A stretch of 13,685 nt of DNA from Sphingomonas sp. UBA4766. Its GTDB lineage: Bacteria > Pseudomonadota > Alphaproteobacteria > Sphingomonadales > Sphingomonadaceae. Where the stretch lies: contig DHHS01000010.1 of the NCBI GenBank assembly GCA_002403415.1, forward strand, positions 1 through 13,685, given 5' to 3'. Under the pieces are notes generated by a model, which did not search any database, was not told the origin of the DNA, and saw only the letters and a list, made by a program, of their open reading frames with translations. The number at the start of each line of letters is the position of its first letter. Positions within the stretch are counted from its first letter, which is position 1. Made by a program: the position numbers and the translations under genes. Shown one piece after another: positions 13,106 to 13,685 of the stretch.

Positions 13106-13591
13106 TTACGCTAACGCCGCGCGCGTTGCCGCAGCTGCCGCCTCGGGCGCGGGGCGCACGCCGGTGAGCTTTTCGACGATATCGGCGGCGGCTTCTCCCG
13201 CCACCGCCTCAATCTCCGCCAGCGCCTGCGCCCGGGCGGTATCGAGCGCGGCCTTCGCCGCTGCCGCGTCCGCCTCCAGCCGCGCATTGGCGGCGCTGAG
13301 CTGCGCCTCAATCGCCGCCGACGACTCGCTCCGCGCCTGGTTCAGCCGCGCGCGCGCCGCATCCTGAGCAGCGGTGATCCCGGCGGCATAATCGGTGCCC
13401 AGCGCGTCGGCTTTCGCCTTGGCGGCAGCGGCGGAGTCGATATCGCCGTTGATTTTACCCTCGCGCTCGGTGACGACCCTGCCCAGCTTGGGTAGGGTCG
13501 GGCCGACAATCCCGAAATACAGGATCGTGAAAAACACCGCCAGCCACACAAGTTGCGGCCAGAACACCATCTGAAAATTAAATTGTGGCAT
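13106..13591 (-). CDS. atpF2: F0F1 ATP synthase subunit b'
   Basis: A 161-residue b'-type stalk subunit, also called atpF', atpX or (confusingly) atpG. It begins MPQFNFQMVFWPQLVWLAVFFTILYFGIVGPTLPKLGRVVTERE: membrane helix about 8-32, then the typical 'lP.i..v...R...I..D' motif, read here as LPKLGRVVTEREGKINGDI. A long coiled coil follows, rich in Ala, Glu and Lys. It forms a heterodimer with b in photosynthetic and alphaproteobacterial ATP synthases. Start ATG 13589-13591, 27 bases after atpE, preceded by a G-rich stretch (GGGGCGG) as possible ribosome-binding site. Confidence 0.92.
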   Translation of the reverse strand: MPQFNFQMVFWPQLVWLAVFFTILYFGIVGPTLPKLGRVVTEREGKINGDIDSAAAAKAKADALGTDYAAGITAAQDAARARLNQARSESSAAIEAQLSAANARLEADAAAAKAALDTARAQALAEIEAVAGEAAADIVEKLTGVRPAPEAAAAATRAALA

Positions 13592-13618
13592 GGCCGCAGC
13601 CGCCCCTTTGTCTGAGGC

Positions 13619-13685
13619 TTACGAGCTGAACGCGAGTGCCAGCGCGACCACCGCCGCGATCAGGCCGAGCGCTTCGGTCACCGCG
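13619..13685 (-). CDS. atpE: F0F1 ATP synthase subunit c, C-terminal end (partial)
   Basis: The last 21 whole codons read AVTEALGLIAAVVALALAFSS and then TAA (13619-13621). This is the second membrane helix of subunit c; the glutamate at 13673-13675 is the expected proton-carrying carboxylate of the c-ring. The rest of the gene and, presumably, atpB and atpI lie beyond the window edge. First visible gene of the minus-strand atp run. Confidence 0.85.
   Translation of the reverse strand, partial: AVTEALGLIAAVVALALAFSS

Overview
The window looks like a compact, GC-rich alphaproteobacterial chromosome segment, most likely from the Sphingomonadales (Sphingomonas-like). This rests on recognising the protein sequences (MetZ, ApaG, RecO, UvrC and ParE of sphingomonad type) and on an F0 operon that carries both b' and b subunits in the alphaproteobacterial order c-b'-b. 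It is not based on any search. Genes are packed with gaps of a few bases, and convergent neighbours nearly touch. I see no rRNA, tRNA, IS element, integrase or CRISPR array. The region reads as core chromosome with some envelope-modification genes mixed in.

Layout: (a) 1-183, the 3' end of parE on the plus strand, meeting a convergent DUF417/RclC-like membrane protein gene. (b) 652-792, a divergent intergenic region, followed by a Tat-exported YCF48/BNR-repeat beta-propeller gene (793-1872). (c) A minus-strand run read metZ -> apaG -> short LysR-type regulator -> GNAT acetyltransferase (4811 down to 1875), with gaps of 6-7 bases and a final 4-base overlap, so probably one operon. (d) A plus-strand GT39/PMT-family mannosyltransferase-like gene (4928-6178), divergent from metZ and convergent with the next run. 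(e) A minus-strand run uvrC -> polysaccharide deacetylase -> BioF2/CelD-like GNAT -> recO -> DPM1-like glycosyltransferase with a fused GtrA domain (11947 down to 6182). (f) A small secreted protein of unknown function (12094-12441), and at the right edge the F0 part of the ATP synthase operon: atpF (b), atpF2 (b') and the end of atpE (c), all on the minus strand.

How they fit together: metZ/apaG serve methionine biosynthesis and an ApaG-linked function. The parE, recO and uvrC genes are DNA maintenance genes, and the atp genes are energy metabolism. The less ordinary content is a set of four envelope/glycan genes placed between them. One is a polyprenyl-phosphate-sugar synthase (GT2-GtrA) and one is an enzyme of the kind that uses such a lipid-linked sugar (PMT family). 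The other two are a translationally coupled deacetylase + acyltransferase pair. My inference is that these contribute to lipid-carrier-dependent mannosylation and to amino-sugar deacetylation/re-acylation of a surface glycan. Nothing in the window proves the substrate. No wholly new system is evident. The deacetylase/acyltransferase pair and the PMT/GT2-GtrA pair are the best candidates for follow-up.
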